From: Streptomyces sp. NBC_00820
GTDB taxonomy: Bacteria > Actinomycetota > Actinomycetes > Streptomycetales > Streptomycetaceae
Length of the DNA: 64,000 nucleotides
Direction of reading: 5' to 3'
NCBI RefSeq assembly: GCF_036347055.1
Contig: NZ_CP108882.1
Coordinates: 992,001 to 1,056,000, forward strand
The translations under genes and the position numbers were made by a program. The notes beneath the pieces were generated by a model. The model saw only the letters and a program-made list of their open reading frames with translations, was not told the DNA's origin and searched no databases. Below, in pieces: positions 8,689 through 16,842 of this stretch. Position 1 is the first letter of the stretch; each line of letters starts with the position of its first letter.

Positions 8689-9612
8689 ATGAGCTCCTCC
8701 ACTGGGCCCGAGTCCGGCCTGCCAGTACGAATGCCGCGACCCCGCCAGCCCGGACGGCACCGCCGACCGGAACCGATGGTCGCTCCCGAGGACGCCCCTG
8801 CGCTCGTCCTCGCGGTGCCCGGCGTGCCCAGCGCCGCCACGCGCAGCCTCGCCGAGGAGGTCGTGAGCATCGCCCGCTCCGAGCTGCCCGGCCTGGACGC
8901 CCGCATCGGTTACCTGGACGGGGACGACGACGAGTTCCCCTCCCTCCGCTCCGTCCTGGCGCATGCCGCCGAGGAGCGCACCGCCCGCTACGAGCAGGCC
9001 GTCGCCGCCGGTGCCGAGGTCAAGAAGCCGGACGGACCGGTGGGCGTGGTCGTGCCGCTGCTGGCCGGCCCGGACAACGCCCTGCTGCGCCAGATCCGCC
9101 AGGCCGTGATGGACAGCCGGGTCGCCGCCGACCTGGCCGATGTGCTCGGCCCGCACCCGCTGCTCGCCGAGGCGCTGCACGTGCGCCTGTCCGAGGCGGG
9201 CCTGGCCCGCGCCGACCGCGCCCGCCTGTTCACCGTGGCCACCGCCGCGGACGGCATCATCCTGGCGTCCGTGGGCGGCGAGGAGGCCGTGCAGGCCGCC
9301 GGGATCACCGGCATGCTGCTCGCCGCGCGCCTGGCCGTGCCGGTGATCGCCGCGGCCCTGGACCAGGAGGGTTCGATCGCCTCCGTCGCCGAGCAGCTGC
9401 GCGGCTCGGGCTCGCAGCAGCTGGCCCTCGCGCCGTACCTGATCGGCCCGGAGATCGACGCCGCGCTCCTGACTGCGGCCGCCGAGGAGGCGGACTGCGC
9501 CGCGTCCGAGGCGCTCGGCGCCTACCCGGCGATCGGCAAGCTGGCGCTCGCGAAGTACACGACCGCTCTGGGCATCGCCCCGCCGCAGCAGCAGGGCGCC
9601 CCCGCGCTCTGA
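8689..9612 (+). CDS. CbiX/SirB-like sirohydrochlorin chelatase family protein
   Basis: A 307-residue protein of the class II chelatase fold seen in CbiX/SirB, which insert Co or Fe into sirohydrochlorin. Two half-repeats are visible: an N-terminal one (LVLAVPGVPSAATRSLAEEV, then VGVVVPLLAGPDN) and a C-terminal one (ADGIILASVGGEEAVQAAG, IAAALDQEGSIASVAEQL, LALAPYLIG). The usual catalytic His of true chelatases near the start of each half (for example AxHGS) is not evident, so the metal-inserting activity is doubtful and this may be a non-catalytic homologue. The start is the ATG at 8689, where similarity begins. I looked for a cobalamin riboswitch upstream and saw none. Confidence 0.7.
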   Translation: MSSSTGPESGLPVRMPRPRQPGRHRRPEPMVAPEDAPALVLAVPGVPSAATRSLAEEVVSIARSELPGLDARIGYLDGDDDEFPSLRSVLAHAAEERTARYEQAVAAGAEVKKPDGPVGVVVPLLAGPDNALLRQIRQAVMDSRVAADLADVLGPHPLLAEALHVRLSEAGLARADRARLFTVATAADGIILASVGGEEAVQAAGITGMLLAARLAVPVIAAALDQEGSIASVAEQLRGSGSQQLALAPYLIGPEIDAALLTAAAEEADCAASEALGAYPAIGKLALAKYTTALGIAPPQQQGAPAL

Positions 9613-9637
9613 CACACCAAGGCTCCCGTACGACACA

Positions 9638-9666
9638 GGGCCCGCTCCGGGATTCGGAGCGGGCCC
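9638..9666 (+). terminator. Terminator after the CbiX-like gene
   Basis: A perfect 12-bp stem (GGGCCCGCTCCG / CGGAGCGGGCCC) with a 5-base loop, 25 bases after the stop codon and followed by TTCG. Confidence 0.85.
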
Positions 9667-9784
9667 TTCGCCCGTACGGGCACGTCCGGGGGTGGCACAC
9701 CCCTGAGGCACACCCCTGAGGATCGCCCCTGAGGCTCTGGGGGCTCGTCCCCGGAGGTCAGAGCGTCCAGTAGGCCCCGGACGC

Positions 9785-10816
9785 TCAGCGGAAGACCACG
9801 CAGGAGGCCGCGGGGACCCGCACTGAGCCGTCGTAGCGGGGCAGGCCGGTCCGTTCGTCGACCGCGAACCAGGTCACGTCGCCGGAGCGTTCGTTGGCCG
9901 CGTAGAGGAAACCGGCGTGCTCGCCCAGGGCGCGCGGCCAGTGGCCGCCGCACGGCACCGTGCCGGTCAGCCGGAGTCCGTCGCCCTCCACGGCGAACAC
10001 GGACAGCACGTCCTCACCGCGGGTCGCGGTCCACACATGGCGGCCGTCGGGCGCCACGACGATACCCGAGGGGTAGGCGTCGCCGGCCGGGGCGCCCGGC
10101 AGGACAGGGACCTCGCTCAGCGGCTTCAGGGACCCGCGCTCCTCGTCCCAGCGGCACACGGTGACGGTCGGGGTGAGTTCGTTGACGACGTAGGCGTGCT
10201 CGCCGTCCGGGTGGAAGGCCAGGTGGCGGGGGCCGGAGCCGGGGCGCAGGGCGATCTCGCGGTGCAGGACGGGGGCGCCGTCCGCCAGGGTGCACACCCG
10301 GACCGAGTCGGTGCCGAGGTCGACGCTGACGGCCCACCGGCCGGCGGGGTCGGCCTGCACCTGGTGGGCGTGCGGGCCGCGCTGGCGCCGGTCGTGCGGC
10401 CCTGAGCCGGTGTGCTGGAGCAGTCCGGAGGGGGAGGACGCGAGGGTCCCGTCCGGGCGCAGCGGTACGGCGGTGACGCTGCCGGAGCCGTAGTTGGCGG
10501 TCAGGACGTGTCCGTCGTACAGACCGAGGTGGGTGGGCCCGCTGGCGCCGACCGGTACCGGCGGCCCGGCGGGGGCGGGCTTGTCGCCGCGCAGGCGGTA
10601 GGCGGCCACGGCGCCCTCGGCGGTCTCGCTGACCGCGTAGAGCATCTCGCCGTCCCTGGACAGGGCGAGGTACGAGGGGTCCGGCACGGTGCCGAGACTG
10701 CCGGTGAGGACCAGTGCGCCGGTTCCGGGACGGACGTCCGCGGTGACCAGTCCGGGTCCGCCCGCCGCCGTGAACGACCCGATGAACGCCTTGTGCCGCC
10801 TGCCGGTTTCTGCCAC
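9785..10816 (-). CDS. Lactonase family protein (6-phosphogluconolactonase-type seven-bladed beta-propeller)
   Basis: A 343-residue protein of the YbhE/Pgl beta-propeller family, which hydrolyses 6-phosphogluconolactone or similar sugar lactones. Repeated blade motifs are visible, including DPSYLALSRDGEMLYAVSE, GPTHLGLYDGHVLTANYGSG, the signature HAHQVQADPAGRWAVSVDLG, GPRHLAFHPDGEHAYVVNEL, and DGRHVWTATRGEDVLSVF. The signature H and R residues of this family are kept. The GTG start (10814-10816) is preceded by AAAGGGGA. A palindromic DasR-like site lies about 54 bp upstream and is well placed to control this gene. It has no signal peptide, so it is cytoplasmic. Confidence 0.88.
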   Translation of the reverse strand: MAETGRRHKAFIGSFTAAGGPGLVTADVRPGTGALVLTGSLGTVPDPSYLALSRDGEMLYAVSETAEGAVAAYRLRGDKPAPAGPPVPVGASGPTHLGLYDGHVLTANYGSGSVTAVPLRPDGTLASSPSGLLQHTGSGPHDRRQRGPHAHQVQADPAGRWAVSVDLGTDSVRVCTLADGAPVLHREIALRPGSGPRHLAFHPDGEHAYVVNELTPTVTVCRWDEERGSLKPLSEVPVLPGAPAGDAYPSGIVVAPDGRHVWTATRGEDVLSVFAVEGDGLRLTGTVPCGGHWPRALGEHAGFLYAANERSGDVTWFAVDERTGLPRYDGSVRVPAASCVVFR

Positions 10817-10866
10817 CGCTGTCCCCTTTCGGTCCGCGCCAGTGCCGACGGTAGCAGTCGGTCACC

Positions 10867-10882
10867 TTCGGTCTAGACCAAA
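10867..10882. promoter_or_regulatory. DasR-like operator (dre site) upstream of the lactonase gene
   Basis: The core GGTCTAGACC (10870-10879) is a perfect palindrome and matches the centre of the published Streptomyces dre consensus AGTGGTCTAGACCACT, with a minus-strand reading of TTTGGTCTAGACCGAA. DasR is a GntR regulator that senses GlcNAc-6-phosphate. The site lies between the lactonase start and the end of the FUSC gene, so the lactonase is the likely target. Confidence 0.65.
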
Positions 10883-10910
10883 TGGAGGACGCGGGTTTCC
10901 GCGCGGGGTG

Positions 10911-12398
10911 TCAGGCGCCGACCAGCGGCGATCCCGCCGGCACCCGCAGGGGCTCGGCCAGGTCGGCGAGGGCGCGTTCCAGGCCGTGCAGGTGGGCCAG
11001 GGCGGGCTCGGCCGGGGTCTCGGCGGGGCGGTGGACACGGCCGGAGCCCTCGGTGAGGGCCTCGACCGCGGCCTCCACCCGCCGGCACGCGGCGGTGAGC
11101 TGTGCGTCGTGCGAGGCCACGGGGTCGGCCGCGACCGCGGCCAGGCCGCGGATCTCGCGGGCGCAGTCGTCCAGGAGGGCGAGGACCCGGCGGGCGCGCC
11201 GCTTGCGGCCCAGCATCGGGTTCAGCGGGTGGACCAGCGGCGCGACGGAGAGCCGGACGCGGCCGAGCAGCCCCTCCAGCTCGGCGACGGACCGCGCCGG
11301 GTCGGCCGCGGCGGACCCTGCGAGCAGGGCGGCGGCCTCGGCCGTGCAGGCGTGCACGCAGCGCAGGGCCCGCTGGATCCAGGCGTCGGTGATGGCGTGG
11401 GTGGTGACCGGCAGCACGCACAGCACGGCGAGGGCGGCGCCGAGGGCGCCCACCCCGGTCTCGGCGACGCGCAGGGCGAGCAGGCCGGGGCTGAGGACGC
11501 CGAGCAGGCCGTAGAGCGTCTCGGCGAGCAGGGTCACGCTGAGCATCATCCAGGTGTAGGACACGGCGGCCGAGTAGAAGACCCCGAAGACGGCGACCAC
11601 GAGGAGGACGACGGTGGGGACCGGCGCTCCGTGCAGCGGGACGACGACGAGCAGCCCGAGGACGATACCGATGACGGTGCCGAGGATCCGGCGGAAGCCG
11701 CGGATCAGCGTCTCGCCGCGCGAGGCGGTGTTCACGAAGACCCACCAGGTGGCGCCCACCGCCCAGTACCACCGCTGCCCGGACACCAGCTGTCCCAGCC
11801 CCAGCGCGAATCCGGCGCCGACGACCGCCTGGACGGCCTGCCGGGTGGTCACGCGGGCCAGTCCGGTGCCGGCGGGCGGCGCGGGTACGACGGCCGGGGG
11901 CAGCCGGCGCTCGTAGCACCACAGGCCGAACCGCACCGCCGCCGCGGTGAGCACCGACAGCAGGACGGCCGTGTACAGCTCCGGCAGCTGCCCGGGGGTG
12001 GCGTGCAGGAACTGGGCGGCGAAGAAGGTCATGAACCCGAACACGCCGAGGCTGTGGCCGCGCGGGCCCCAGCGTCGCGCGTACACGCCGGCCCCGACCA
12101 CGGCGAGGAACGCCAGGTCCCGGGCCACCGGGTAGGCGTGCAGCTCGGCCGCCGCGGCGAGCACGGGCACGCCGACGACGGGCAGCAGCGCGGTGGTGAC
12201 CGCCTGCCCGCGCACGGTGGCGTCGGCGACGGTGAACAGGGTGAGCAGGGCGGCGAGTCCGCCGGCGATCGCACCCACGAGCGACTGCCCGGCCAGCCCG
12301 CACACGACGACCGCCAGACCGATGCCGAGCACGGCCCGTACGGCGAACCGCAGCCGCGTACGCCCCGGGTCCGGCGCCACGAACATCCTCTTCAGCAC
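10911..12398 (-). CDS. FUSC family integral membrane protein
   Basis: A 495-residue membrane protein of the fusaric-acid-resistance/FUSC family. Hydrophobic helices occur in two groups. The first (about residues 20-150) includes VLGIGLAVVVCGLAGQSLVG. The second (about 190-330) includes the conserved FUSC_2 block QRWYWAVGATWWVFVNTASR, GETLIRGFRRILGTVIGIVL. Between and after them are long soluble stretches. The GTG at 12396-12398 is chosen because a GGGGGCG-type ribosome-binding site precedes it; an ATG at 12386 has no room for one. The likely role is efflux of aromatic or organic acids. The divergent Lrp-type gene and the palindrome between them suggest it is the regulated target. Confidence 0.82.
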   Translation of the reverse strand: MLKRMFVAPDPGRTRLRFAVRAVLGIGLAVVVCGLAGQSLVGAIAGGLAALLTLFTVADATVRGQAVTTALLPVVGVPVLAAAAELHAYPVARDLAFLAVVGAGVYARRWGPRGHSLGVFGFMTFFAAQFLHATPGQLPELYTAVLLSVLTAAAVRFGLWCYERRLPPAVVPAPPAGTGLARVTTRQAVQAVVGAGFALGLGQLVSGQRWYWAVGATWWVFVNTASRGETLIRGFRRILGTVIGIVLGLLVVVPLHGAPVPTVVLLVVAVFGVFYSAAVSYTWMMLSVTLLAETLYGLLGVLSPGLLALRVAETGVGALGAALAVLCVLPVTTHAITDAWIQRALRCVHACTAEAAALLAGSAAADPARSVAELEGLLGRVRLSVAPLVHPLNPMLGRKRRARRVLALLDDCAREIRGLAAVAADPVASHDAQLTAACRRVEAAVEALTEGSGRVHRPAETPAEPALAHLHGLERALADLAEPLRVPAGSPLVGA

Positions 12399-12513
12399 TG
12401 CTGCCCGCCCCCTTGTGACCGTCCACCACGAAAAAAGGCGCCGCGGGATCCGCAGCGCCATCGACATGCCCATGAGAGCATCGCGGGGCCGACTGGCTCA
12501 ACCGTGGTCCGAA

Positions 12514-12536
12514 TCGCTGGACCATTGGACCAGCGA
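12514..12536. promoter_or_regulatory. Palindromic operator between the FUSC and Lrp/AsnC genes
   Basis: TCGCTGG and CCAGCGA flank ACCATTGGA to give a 23-bp inverted repeat whose centre also reads TGGACCATTGGACCA. A second related half (GGGCCATTGGTACAG) occurs around 12608-12622. Two spaced sites in a divergent intergenic region fit binding by the adjacent Lrp-family protein. Inferred from symmetry only. Confidence 0.55.
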
Positions 12537-12663
12537 AGACGACCGTCGCCCGTCCCGCGGAGAGCCAACGGACCAGTTCGCGGGCTGTTCGGCGGATCCG
12601 GCATGCTGGGCCATTGGTACAGTCCGCGTCGATCGACAACGCGCGCGAGGAGACCGGAACGCC

Positions 12664-13140
12664 ATGGCTGTGGACGAACTCGACACCCGCATCCTGCGAT
12701 TGCTGCTGGAGCAGCCGCGCACCAGCGTGCGCGAGTACGCCCGCGTCCTCGGCATCGCCCGCGGCACCCTCCAGGCCCGCCTGGACCGCATGGAGCGGGA
12801 CGGCGTGATCACCGGGACCAGCGCCTCGCTCTCGGCCGCCGCGCTCGGCCACCCGGTGCTGGCGTTCGTGCACATCGAGGTCACCCAGGGCCATCTGGAC
12901 GACGTCGGCGACGCGCTGGCCGCCGTACCGGAGATCGTCGAGGCGTTCTCGATCACGGGCGGCGGCGATCTGCTGGCCCGCGTGGTGGGGCGGGACAACG
13001 CCCATCTCGAGGACGTCATCCAGAAGCTGATCAGCCTGCCGGGGGTGGTGCGCACCCGCACCGACGTCGCCCTGCGCGAGCGTGTGCCGTACCGGATGCT
13101 GCCGCTCGTGGAGTCGGTGGGCCGGGCGTCGCGGACCTGA
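12664..13140 (+). CDS. Lrp/AsnC family transcriptional regulator
   Basis: A 158-residue regulator with an N-terminal winged helix-turn-helix (residues 4-50, ELDTRILRLLLEQPR then VREYARVLGIARGTLQARLD) and a C-terminal RAM/AsnC ligand-binding domain (about 65-140, including VEAFSITGGGDLLARVVG). Such proteins form octamers and respond to amino acids or related small molecules. The ATG is preceded by GAGGAGA. It is transcribed away from the FUSC gene, and the intergenic palindrome makes autoregulation and control of FUSC likely. The MFS exporter downstream on the same strand may be a second target. Confidence 0.9.
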   Translation: MAVDELDTRILRLLLEQPRTSVREYARVLGIARGTLQARLDRMERDGVITGTSASLSAAALGHPVLAFVHIEVTQGHLDDVGDALAAVPEIVEAFSITGGGDLLARVVGRDNAHLEDVIQKLISLPGVVRTRTDVALRERVPYRMLPLVESVGRASRT

Positions 13141-13325
13141 GGCCGCGGGGTGGCCGCGCCTGCACCTTGCGGGTGCCTTGCGCGTACGCGGCGGCCCCGT
13201 GTGCGTACCCGGCGGGGTGCCTTGCGCGTACCCGGCATGCGGCGCGGCCCTCGTGCGGTGTGGCGGAGGCCGATGCGGGCGTCTCCCGGCATGCGGTGGG
13301 AACGGTGCGTGCATAGCGTGACCCC

Positions 13326-14825
13326 ATGACTACAGTCGAGACGCGTCCGGCCGCTGCCGACCGACGTCGCTGGAAGGCCCTCGCGGTCTGTCTGACGGGC
13401 GGCTTCATGACGCTCCTCGACAGCTCGATCGTGAACGTGGCACTGCCCTCGGTCGAACGCGGACTGGGCGCCCACGCCGCCGACGTGTCCTGGGTGATCT
13501 CGGGATACGCGCTCACCTTCGGACTCACGCTCGTCCCGGCCGGCCGGCTCGGCGACATGCGCGGGCGGCGCACGGCCTTCCTGTTCGGGCTCGCCCTGTT
13601 CACGCTGGCGTCGGTCGCGTGCGGGCTCTCGCCCAGCGCGGGCTGGCTGGTGCTGTTCCGGCTGGTGCAGGGCGCGGCCTCGGGCGTCGTCGCCTCGCAG
13701 ACGACGGGGCTGATCCAGCAGATGTTCCAGGGCGCCGAACGCGCCCGGGCGTTCGGCATGCTGGGCAGCGTCGTCGGGATCTCCACGGCGGTCGGACCGC
13801 CGGCCGGCGGTCTGCTGATCGAGGCGTTCGGCGTCGACGACGGCTGGCGCTGGGTGTTCTACGTCAACGTGCCGATCGGCGTGGCCGCCTTCTGCGCCGC
13901 GCTGCGGCTGCTGCCTCGTACGCCCGTGTCGGCGGGCAGGCGGGAGAGCGTCGACCTGCCGGGCGTCCTGCTCCTCGGCGCGGGTGTACTCGCGCTGATG
14001 CTGCCCCTGGTGCAGGAACAGCAGTGGACCGGGCGCGAGAAGTGGGCGCTGATGCCGGTGGCGGTACTGCTGCTGACGCTGTTCTGGGCGTGGGAGCGGC
14101 GGCAGGGGCGGCACGGAAAGGCCCCGCTGCTGGACCTGTCGCTCTTCTCCCTGCGCTCCTTCTCGCTCGGCGTGCTGCTGAACCTCGTGTACTTCGCGGG
14201 CTTCACCGCGGTGTTCTTCGTCTACACGCTGTTCCTGCAGAACGGCCTGGGGTACGGCGCGCTCGGTGCCGGACTCGCGTCGCTGCCCTTCGCGGTCGGA
14301 TCGGCCGCCGGTGCGGCCGCCGGCGGCCGGCTGGTCGTGCGCCACGGGCGCAGACTGGTGATCCTGGGCCTCGTCGCAGTCGCGGTCGGGTTGCTCGGGG
14401 TCGTCGTGGCCGTGCAGGCGGTGCCGGGCAAGGGGGCGGCGTGGGCCGCCGTGCTGCCGCTGCTGGTCGCCGGCATCGGTTCCGGTGTGACGATCTCCCC
14501 CAACACCACGCTCACTCTCACCCGTGTGCCCGTACAACGGGCGGGTGCGGCCGGCGGGGTGATGGTCACGGCCCAGCGCATCGGCTCGGCGGCCGGTATC
14601 GCCGTCGTGGGTGCGGTGTACTTCGCCCACCTGGCCAACCGCGGCAGCCCCACCGCAGCCCTCCAGCTCGGCCTTCTCACGGCCGTGGGCGTCATCCTGA
14701 TCGCCCTCGCACTGGCCGTCGCCGACCTGCGCGAGCGGCAGACACCCGCGCAGCCGACGGCCCCGACGAAGCCGGTACCGGCGGGAGCGGTGGACGGGGT
14801 GCGGGGCGCGACGCAGGAGCGGTGA
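13326..14825 (+). CDS. MFS transporter, DHA2 (EmrB/QacA) family
   Basis: A 499-residue drug:proton antiporter with 14 predicted membrane helices. The DHA2 signatures are present: motif D1 LLDSSIVNVALPSV in TM1, motif A GRLGDMRGRRTAFLFG between TM2 and TM3, and motif C GVVGISTAVGPPAGGLL-like sequence in TM5. The gap to the Lrp gene is 185 bp and contains two imperfect copies of a GGGTGCCTTGCGCGTAC element (near 13171 and 13214). It is followed by a tandem-repeat region. The exported compound is unknown. Confidence 0.9.
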   Translation: MTTVETRPAAADRRRWKALAVCLTGGFMTLLDSSIVNVALPSVERGLGAHAADVSWVISGYALTFGLTLVPAGRLGDMRGRRTAFLFGLALFTLASVACGLSPSAGWLVLFRLVQGAASGVVASQTTGLIQQMFQGAERARAFGMLGSVVGISTAVGPPAGGLLIEAFGVDDGWRWVFYVNVPIGVAAFCAALRLLPRTPVSAGRRESVDLPGVLLLGAGVLALMLPLVQEQQWTGREKWALMPVAVLLLTLFWAWERRQGRHGKAPLLDLSLFSLRSFSLGVLLNLVYFAGFTAVFFVYTLFLQNGLGYGALGAGLASLPFAVGSAAGAAAGGRLVVRHGRRLVILGLVAVAVGLLGVVVAVQAVPGKGAAWAAVLPLLVAGIGSGVTISPNTTLTLTRVPVQRAGAAGGVMVTAQRIGSAAGIAVVGAVYFAHLANRGSPTAALQLGLLTAVGVILIALALAVADLRERQTPAQPTAPTKPVPAGAVDGVRGATQER

Positions 14826-14863
14826 GGGACGCTCGGCGCCCTGACCAGGGCGCCGAGGCCTCG

Positions 14864-14978
14864 ACCGACCGGCTCAGGGCGTCCGTGCCCGACTCAGGAC
14901 ACCCACGCCCGGCTCAGGGCTCCGCGCCCGGCTCAGGGCTCCGCGCCCGGCTCAGGGCTCCGCGCCCGGCTCAGAGCG
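14864..14978. repeat. Tandem 19-bp repeat between converging genes
   Basis: Four 19-bp units close to CCGCGCCCGGCTCAGGGCT run from 14903 to 14978 (two identical copies flanked by units with 1-2 changes). One or two more degenerate copies lie to the left from about 14864. The array sits between the end of the MFS gene and the end of the LysR-like gene. There are no spacers, so it is not a CRISPR array. Confidence 0.85.
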
Positions 14979-15045
14979 GCCGCAAACCCTCTGAAGGCGC
15001 CTGTGGCGCTCTTGAGGGCCATCGGCAGCTCACCCGCGGGTCCCC

Positions 15046-15855
15046 TCAGGACCGCCGGCGCGGCTTCCCGCGCTTGGCGCCCGAGGAACCGGAGGAGCCG
15101 GAGCGGCCCCGCGCGGTGCGGGACGTCTGCTTCGATCCGCCCGCCCTCGCACCCGACGACTTCGCGCCCCCGGACTTCGCGCCCGACGGCTTCTGGCGGG
15201 CGCCGGCCTGCTTACGCCCCTCCTCGGCCTCGGGGGCAGGCTGCGTGCGGCCCCGGGTGCTGTTCACCGTGCGGCCGCGGACGATGCCGATGAAGTCCTC
15301 GACGAGGTCGGTGGTCGCCTCCTCCGGCCAGGACAGGGCGATGCTCGACTGGGGGGCGTCGACGACCGGGCGGTAGGTGAGGTCCTTGCGGTGGTGCAGT
15401 CGGGCCAGCGACTGCGGCACGAGCAGGACGCCGACGCCCGCCGCGACCAGGTCCATGGCGTCGACGGTCGTCGCGGGACGCTCGAAGGCCGGCTCGCCGG
15501 GCGGGCTGTCCCAGTCGAAGACGTCGTCCAGCGGGTGGAAGACCACCTCGTCGGCGAGGTCGTCCAGGGTCACCTCTTCCGCCGCCGTGATCACGTGGTC
15601 CTTGGGGACGACGACCACCGTGGTCTCGGTGTAGAGGGGGATCGCGCTGAAGAACGTACGGTCCACGGGCAGCCGTACGAACCCGGCGTCCGCGTCGCCC
15701 GCGCGGAGCAGCTCCGACGCCTCGGCCGGCGGGACCTGAACGAGGGCGAGCGGGATGTCCGGCCGGCGCTCGTTCCAGATCCGCGCCCATTTGGCGGGGG
15801 TCACTCCGGGTACGTACGCGAGCCGGAACGACGGTGTTTCCTCCGAGCCTGTCAC
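15046..15855 (-). CDS. LysR-type substrate-binding domain protein without HTH, basic C-terminal tail
   Basis: A 269-residue protein made of the LysR co-inducer-binding fold (about residues 8-190: FRLAYVPGVTPAKWARIW, DAGFVRLPVDRTFFSAIPLY, DLVAAGVGVLLVPQSLARLH). It completely lacks the N-terminal helix-turn-helix of real LysR regulators. The last ~75 residues are low-complexity, rich in Ser, Gly, Lys and Arg, ending in GAKRGKPRRRS, which suggests nucleic-acid contact. The divergent DUF5997 gene starts 59 bp away, a pairing that recurs in actinobacteria. Function is unknown; a sensor or DNA-associated accessory protein is possible. Confidence 0.75.
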   Translation of the reverse strand: MTGSEETPSFRLAYVPGVTPAKWARIWNERRPDIPLALVQVPPAEASELLRAGDADAGFVRLPVDRTFFSAIPLYTETTVVVVPKDHVITAAEEVTLDDLADEVVFHPLDDVFDWDSPPGEPAFERPATTVDAMDLVAAGVGVLLVPQSLARLHHRKDLTYRPVVDAPQSSIALSWPEEATTDLVEDFIGIVRGRTVNSTRGRTQPAPEAEEGRKQAGARQKPSGAKSGGAKSSGARAGGSKQTSRTARGRSGSSGSSGAKRGKPRRRS

Positions 15856-15913
15856 CAGGCCAGGTTACCGGCCGTGGTCGGATCCCTCGCACGCGGCCGA
15901 TACCCTTGACCTC

Positions 15914-16315
15914 ATGAGTTCGCAGCAGAGCAGCCAGACGATGAAGCCCGCCACCGCGGCGAAGAAGCTGGGTGTGCACCTCCCCGCCACCCCCGCAGCC
16001 TTCCAGGAGGGTGTCGTCTCGCGCGCCGAACTGAGCGAGCTGCAGAGCAATCCGCCGGAGTGGCTGCGCGAGCTTCGGGAGAACGGCCCCCACCCGCGTC
16101 CGGTCGTCGCCGCCAAGCTCGGTGTGTCCATCGCGGGCCTGGCGCGCGGCGGTGTCAGCGAGGCGCTGACCACCGCGCAGATCGAGGCGCTCAAGGAGGA
16201 GCGGCCGGAGTGGCTGGAGAAGGAGCGTGCCACCCAGGCCGAGGTCCGCAAGGAGAGCGTGCGGGTCAAGAACATGAAGAAGGAGCAGCAGGAGAAGGGC
16301 TCCCAGCAGGACTGA
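15914..16315 (+). CDS. DUF5997 family protein
   Basis: A 133-residue soluble protein of unknown function. The N-terminal part (KPATAAKKLGVHLPATPAAF) and central PPEWLRELRENGPHPRPVVAAK, with KLGVSIAGLARGGV, look like short helix-turn-helix-type repeats. The C-terminus is a charged helix rich in Lys and Glu. The ATG at 15914 follows the divergent promoter region shared with the LysR-like protein; the open frame further upstream overlaps that gene and is rejected. Confidence 0.75.
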   Translation: MSSQQSSQTMKPATAAKKLGVHLPATPAAFQEGVVSRAELSELQSNPPEWLRELRENGPHPRPVVAAKLGVSIAGLARGGVSEALTTAQIEALKEERPEWLEKERATQAEVRKESVRVKNMKKEQQEKGSQQD

Positions 16316-16486
16316 CACCCTTTCTCCGGGTTCGGGCGCCCTTCCCCTCCGCGGGGTCGGGCGCCTTTTCCTTCCCCGGGTCAGCGGCCCGGACACGGTG
16401 CCCCACCCCGCTGTGTACGGCATCGCCGAACGGTGATTGGCTGTCCTCGTTTCCGTCGGACAGTTCATCCATGGGAAGGCCCAGCC

Positions 16487-16702
16487 GTGAGCAACTCCTC
16501 CACGCTCGAGTACAAAGTCGTCACGTTCCGCGAATCGCTGATCGGTGACGCACTGGACAGCGACAAGCTGGAAAAGGTCCTGAACAAGCACGCCGAGGAC
16601 GGCTGGGCCCTCAAGGCGATCACGTCCGCCGACGTCAAGGGCCGCATAGGTCCCGGCGCGGTCGAGGGCCTGCTCCTCACGTTCGAGCGTCCGCGCGGCT
16701 GA
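16487..16702 (+). CDS. DUF4177 domain protein
   Basis: A 71-residue protein. The pattern LEYKVVTFRESLIGDALDSD, KLEKVLNKHAEDGWALKAIT and GLLLTFERP is the DUF4177 fold (small beta-alpha-beta-beta), in which the HAEDGWELK block is the hallmark. The GTG at 16487 follows GGGAAGG. The family function is not known. It is a monocistronic small gene. Confidence 0.8.
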   Translation: MSNSSTLEYKVVTFRESLIGDALDSDKLEKVLNKHAEDGWALKAITSADVKGRIGPGAVEGLLLTFERPRG

Positions 16703-16842
16703 GGGCCGCGGGGCTCGCGCACCTCTTCGGAGGCGACGGGCCCCACCGCGGTTTCACCGCGCGCACCGGACCGCGCGAAGCGGGGGTGGACGCCTGGAGG
16801 CGGCCCTGTGCCGGCCAGGCACAGTAGTCGGTGGAGATCGTC

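Noticed and set aside
10689..13316. 875-codon plus-strand frame
   Set aside because: It is antisense to the FUSC gene, has low-complexity Gly/Arg/Gln composition and no family similarity.
14864..14978. CRISPR array
   Set aside because: The units are contiguous with no spacers, and no cas genes are present.
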